Source of the DNA: Duganella qianjiadongensis
Lineage (GTDB): Bacteria; Pseudomonadota; Gammaproteobacteria; Burkholderiales; Burkholderiaceae_D
Direction: 5' to 3'
DNA length: 64,000 nucleotides
Assembly (NCBI RefSeq): GCF_009857915.1
Contig: NZ_WWCM01000006.1
Coordinates: 225,596 to 289,595 of the forward strand
This document shows, piece after piece, positions 60,684 through 64,000 of this stretch. Below the pieces are notes generated by a model. That model did not search any database and was not told the origin of the DNA. It saw nothing but the letters and a program-made list of their open reading frames with translations. A program made the position numbers and the translations under genes. Every line of letters starts with the position of its first letter. Within the stretch, counting starts at the first letter, position 1.

Positions 60684-61598
60684 ATGTATCTGTCCCACTT
60701 CGGGCTGCGCGTCGCCCCCTTCGGCATCACGCCCAATCCGGCGTTTTTCTATGCCGGCAATACCCGCGGCGATATCCTGCAGGCACTGCTGTACGCCGTC
60801 TGCCATGGCGAAGGCATCATCAAAGTGACGGGTGAAGTGGGCGCCGGCAAGACCATGCTATGCCGCATGCTGGAACAGCAGCTGCCCGAATATATCGACG
60901 TCATCTATCTGGTCAACCCCAATCTTGATGCGGAGCAGGTGCAATACGCCATCGCCGCCGAGCTGGGTCTGGAAGGCAACGGCCTGCGCATCGATCAGAT
61001 CCAGCGCGCCCTGCAGGCCGACCTGATCGCACGCCACAGCCGTGGCCGTCAGGTAGTGCTGCTGGTGGAGGAAGCCCAGGCCATGCCGCTGGACACGCTG
61101 GAAGCTATCCGCCTGCTGACCAACCTGGAAACGGCCCATCGCAAGCTGCTGCAGATCGTCCTGTTCGGCCAGCCGGAGCTGGACCAGCATCTGGCGCTGG
61201 ACAGCATGCGCCAGCTACGCGAGCGCATCACCCACAGTTTCGAGGTGCCGGCCCTGCCGGAAGCGCTGCTGGAAGAGTTCCTCGCCTGCCGCCTGCAGGC
61301 CGCCGGCCACGACGGCGCGCCCCTGTTCAGCCCGGCTGCCACGCGGCTGATAGCACGCCATTCCGAAGGCATCATCCGGCGCATCAATATTCTGGCCGAC
61401 AAAGCCCTGCTGGCAGCCTATGCCAGCGATGCCAGCCTGGTGCAGGCCAGCCACGCGCGCCAGGCCATCCGCGAGGCCGCTTTCCGCCGCCGTGCGCGGC
61501 GCCGCCCGTGGTGGCGCGCTGTTGCGTGGGCAGGCGCTATCCTGCTGTTTATTTGGGCAATTTCAAGTGCTGTCCTTGCAGGCCACGGGAATTTGTAA
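60684..61598 (+). CDS. Second MshM-like AAA ATPase with variant Walker B
   Basis: 304 residues from ATG 60684, a diverged paralogue of the MshM at 45 kb. The same start pattern MYLSHFGLRVAPFGITPN, Walker A GEVGAGKT near residue 50, and a C-terminal transmembrane helix (WWRAVAWAGAILLFIWA). Walker B reads VVLLVEEAQ: Glu129 replaces the Asp of MshM (VVLCLDEAQ) while the catalytic Glu130 is kept. Its gene order (ATPase before secretin) is the reverse of mshL-mshM in the main locus. It follows the ABC ATPase gene by eight bases. Confidence 0.92.
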   Translation: MYLSHFGLRVAPFGITPNPAFFYAGNTRGDILQALLYAVCHGEGIIKVTGEVGAGKTMLCRMLEQQLPEYIDVIYLVNPNLDAEQVQYAIAAELGLEGNGLRIDQIQRALQADLIARHSRGRQVVLLVEEAQAMPLDTLEAIRLLTNLETAHRKLLQIVLFGQPELDQHLALDSMRQLRERITHSFEVPALPEALLEEFLACRLQAAGHDGAPLFSPAATRLIARHSEGIIRRINILADKALLAAYASDASLVQASHARQAIREAAFRRRARRRPWWRAVAWAGAILLFIWAISSAVLAGHGNL

Positions 61599-61610
61599 GA
61601 TCATGCTGTC

Positions 61611-61625
61611 TATATTGCAAATATA
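61611..61625. repeat. AT-rich inverted repeat before the second secretin
   Basis: TATATT, centre GCA, AATATA, inside a 63-base spacer that is markedly AT-rich compared with the coding flanks. It may be an internal promoter or operator; no convincing -35/-10 pair was found. Confidence 0.45.
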
Positions 61626-61661
61626 CAATATCCTGCACACCTCCCGGGCCGGAAAGAAACA

Positions 61662-63506
61662 ATGAAAAAACTCGCCACTCCCATCGTCCCCATGGTGTGC
61701 AGCGTGTTGCTGAGCGCATGCGCAAGCCATACCTTGCCGCCGTCGCCCACCCACATCGCTGAAGCGCCCCGTGCTGCCGGTGCCATTCCCGAGCCAGTAC
61801 AGCAGAGCGCGGCCCTGCCGCCCCCTAGCGCGACGGCCAAGGTGGAGACTTACAGTGTGACGGTACACAAGGTGCCGGTGGAGTCGCTGCTGTTCGCGCT
61901 AGCGCGCGATGCCGGCCTGAACGTCGACATCCATCCCGGCATCGAAGGCGTGGTCACCCTGAATGCACTGGACCAGACCCTGCCCCAGCTGCTGAGCCGC
62001 ATCCAGCGCCAGGTCGACATGCGCTACGAAATCCACGGCGACACCCTGACCGTGATGCCGGATACGCCCGAATGGCGCAACTACAAGGTTGATTACGTCA
62101 ACATTGCGCGCAGCACCAGCAGCAGCGTGAATATCGCTACCCAGATTTCCACCACCGGCGGCGGGGCCGGCGCAGCCAATCCCGTTGCTGCCACTGGCAG
62201 CGCGAACGGCAGCAGCAGCGGCAGCAGCAGCCCGACTGCCACCAGCAACAATAACAATGGCGCCAACGGCAACGGCAGCAACAACTCCACCACCGTGGTC
62301 AACAACCGTTCCGATAATAATTTCTGGTACAGCCTGGAAAAGAACATCCGCGACATGCTGCGTTCGTCGAATCTGGGCGACAGCGCGCCGGATCCGCTCG
62401 CCACCCTCAATCAGGCGGCCGCAGCCAATCCGGCTGGCGTACCCGGCGCCGCGCCTGCTACAGGCGGCTTCGATGCGGCAGCTTTCGGCGGCAACAAGGC
62501 CAGCAGCAAGAACAGCACTTCCGTCATCGTCAATGCCGAGGGCGGCCTGATCGCCGTGCGCGCCACCGCGCGCCAGCACGAGAAAATCCGCGAATTTCTC
62601 GACATCGTGCTCGGTGCCGCCAAGCGTCAGGTGCTGATCGAAGCCACCATCATCGAGGTGCGGCTGGGCGACCAGTACCAGCAGGGCATCAACTGGTCCT
62701 CGCTCAGCAATAGCGGGCTGAAGCTGACGCAGGGACTGGTGGGCAGCGCCGCCCTGCCCAGCAGCGTCAATCCCGGCACCAGCCCCGGCGTATTCGTGCT
62801 CAACTACGCCAACCCCACTAGCCGGCTGGGCAATATCGCTTCCACCATCCAGTTGCTGGAATCGTTCGGCAAGGTCAAAGTACTGTCCAGTCCCAAGATC
62901 AGCGTGCTGAATAACCAGACCGCGCTGCTGAAAGTGGTGGACAATAATGTGTTCTTCTCGATCAAGGTGACGCCCGCCGTGCTGGGCGTAAACGGCACAC
63001 CGACTTCGCCGGCCACCTACGAATCCAAGCTGGAGACGGTGCCGGTAGGCTTTGTCATGAGCGTAACGCCGCAGATTTCCGAAAGCGACGAAGTGACCCT
63101 CAACGTACGTCCCACCATTACCCGCATCGTCGGCTACGTGCAGGACCCCAATCCTGCGCTGGGCACCGTGGTCAGCAAAGTGCCGGTAATACAGGCACGC
63201 GAACTGGAATCGCTGATGAAGGTGTCGAGCGGTCAGATCGCCGTGATGGGCGGGCTGATGCAGGACTCGGTCGATAACGCCAAGGACGGCATTCCCGGGC
63301 TGAGCAGTGTGCCCGTGCTGGGCAATCTGTTCTCCTATCGTAACGAGAACAACACCAAGACGGAACTGGTCATCTTCATGCGCCCTGTGGTGGTAAAAGA
63401 TGCCAGCGTCAATGGCGATTACAAGGATTACCGCTACATGCTGCCAGGTAGCGTGCCCGACACCGCTGCCTACGGCGAAGCTGCAGCAACTGCCAAAGGG
63501 AACTAG
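61662..63506 (+). CDS. Second MshL-like secretin lipoprotein
   Basis: 614 residues. Lipobox LLSAC near residue 20. STN-like domain at about residues 65-135 (KVPVESLLFALARDAGLNVDI), N1 domain, a Ser/Asn/Gly linker around residues 179-213 (GSSSGSSSPTATSNNNN), and the secretin core with VKVLSSPKISVLNNQTALLKV and GGLMQDSVDNAKDGIPGL. The length and lipobox match MSHA-type MshL rather than PilQ or GspD. The C-terminal tail contains YKDYRYMLPG. It would form the outer-membrane channel of a second machine. Confidence 0.93.
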   Translation: MKKLATPIVPMVCSVLLSACASHTLPPSPTHIAEAPRAAGAIPEPVQQSAALPPPSATAKVETYSVTVHKVPVESLLFALARDAGLNVDIHPGIEGVVTLNALDQTLPQLLSRIQRQVDMRYEIHGDTLTVMPDTPEWRNYKVDYVNIARSTSSSVNIATQISTTGGGAGAANPVAATGSANGSSSGSSSPTATSNNNNGANGNGSNNSTTVVNNRSDNNFWYSLEKNIRDMLRSSNLGDSAPDPLATLNQAAAANPAGVPGAAPATGGFDAAAFGGNKASSKNSTSVIVNAEGGLIAVRATARQHEKIREFLDIVLGAAKRQVLIEATIIEVRLGDQYQQGINWSSLSNSGLKLTQGLVGSAALPSSVNPGTSPGVFVLNYANPTSRLGNIASTIQLLESFGKVKVLSSPKISVLNNQTALLKVVDNNVFFSIKVTPAVLGVNGTPTSPATYESKLETVPVGFVMSVTPQISESDEVTLNVRPTITRIVGYVQDPNPALGTVVSKVPVIQARELESLMKVSSGQIAVMGGLMQDSVDNAKDGIPGLSSVPVLGNLFSYRNENNTKTELVIFMRPVVVKDASVNGDYKDYRYMLPGSVPDTAAYGEAAATAKGN

Positions 63507-63509
63507 ATC

Positions 63510-64000
63510 ATGAGCCTATTGATGCAGGCGCTCAAGAAAGCCGAGCGCGCCCAGCAGAATTCCGCCGGCGCCGACGAACTGGACAAACCTTCGCAGGAGT
63601 TCGACCAGATTCTGGCACTCACACCTGAGCCGGCGCTGCCCGCCAGCATGAGCGCCGCCAGCTCGCGGCAGGAACCGGGTCTCAGTCTGGAGCCCATGGC
63701 TGGCCTGAGTCTGGAACCGATGACGTCTGGTGACGCCCCCCCGGCAGCTGCCAGCTCCGGCAGCAGCGCAGCGGATCCGGCGCCTGCTGCGCCGCCTGCC
63801 CCGGCTACCGGCGCAGCAGATCAGGGCTGGACGATGGCCGCTACGCACCAGCCAGCTCACACCGCTAACCCCGCTCCGGCAGGCGGCACGGCGCCCCCGG
63901 CGGCCAGTTCCCCGGCCAGCGCTACTTCACCTGCTGCCAGCGCAGCGCAACCGCCTGCCGGTGCAGCCGCAGCCAGCACCGGGCCCGGCACGCCGCGTGG
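63510..64000 (+). CDS. Start of an Ala/Pro-rich MshN-like protein (cut by the right edge)
   Basis: ATG 63510, three bases after the secretin stop, with AAAGGGA about ten bases upstream. 163 codons visible. The start MSLLMQALKKAERAQQ parallels MshN (MSLINKMLQDL) and the family of pilus TPR proteins. The rest is low-complexity Ala/Pro/Ser/Gly with an internal repeat GLSLEPMA/GLSLEPMT at about residues 64-79. No membrane helix is reached yet; TPRs are expected beyond the edge. The identity is inferred from position and N-terminus. Confidence 0.7.
   Translation, partial: MSLLMQALKKAERAQQNSAGADELDKPSQEFDQILALTPEPALPASMSAASSRQEPGLSLEPMAGLSLEPMTSGDAPPAAASSGSSAADPAPAAPPAPATGAADQGWTMAATHQPAHTANPAPAGGTAPPAASSPASATSPAASAAQPPAGAAAASTGPGTPR

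Noticed and set aside
1..64000. tRNA or rRNA genes, CRISPR arrays, insertion sequences, prophage or attachment sites
   Set aside because: No cloverleaf-like tRNA ends, no regular spaced repeats, no transposase or integrase, and no intergenic stretch over about 280 bases that could hold them. This is by eye only; tRNAscan-SE and CRISPR finders would settle it.

Overview
The window is chromosomal DNA from a GC-rich betaproteobacterium, most likely Oxalobacteraceae (Massilia/Duganella/Janthinobacterium type). The grounds are high GC with compact operons, class I PHA synthase next to PhaR, a PEP-CTERM protein, a lipase with its foldase, RF2 with a programmed frameshift, and an MSHA-type pilus locus. 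This placement is inferred from gene families and codon usage; no 16S gene is present. I saw no tRNA, rRNA, CRISPR array or insertion sequence, and no gap between genes exceeds about 280 bases.

Layout. 1-8.1 kb: end-truncated cpdB-like lipoprotein gene, then prfB (with +1 frameshift), a HAD phosphatase and lysS as an operon, a divergent SDR/LysR pair, and ppnN. 8.3-14.7 kb: peptide/proton symporter, glpD, penicillin-binding protein 1A, a TetR regulator. 14.9-19.1 kb: secreted lipase plus lipase chaperone, a seven-helix membrane diguanylate cyclase, and a choice-of-anchor-A/PEP-CTERM surface protein. 19.3-28.9 kb: 5'-nucleotidase, mfd, serB, then metC-hisC-low-molecular-weight phosphatase on the minus strand, and rimO. 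29-34.4 kb: LacI regulator convergent with a GH1 beta-glucosidase/ABC sugar permease operon that has no substrate-binding protein gene, with a LacI-type operator in front of the glucosidase. 34.6-41 kb: phaR, phaC, a small membrane protein, pgeF, rluD, bamD, yaaA. 41-43.7 kb: orphan PIN protein, aminotransferase, and an HD-GYP protein that has lost its HD pair.

43.7-59.8 kb is a complete-looking MSHA pilus locus on the minus strand. It is arranged mshE-G-F-A-C-D-O-P-Q followed by mshI-pilN-J-K-L-M-N, a swapped block order relative to the Vibrio arrangement as I know it. Most genes overlap by 1-16 bases, so translation is probably coupled. The MshE ATPase carries two MshEN-type c-di-GMP-binding repeats. 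Together with the diguanylate cyclase and the degenerate HD-GYP protein, this suggests c-di-GMP control of surface attachment (inference).

60-64 kb, divergent from mshE, holds a lone ABC ATPase gene and then a second, diverged MshM-like ATPase, an MshL-like secretin lipoprotein and the start of an Ala/Pro-rich MshN-like protein that runs off the edge. This is the beginning of a second MSHA/type II secretion-like machine and the most interesting part of the window.
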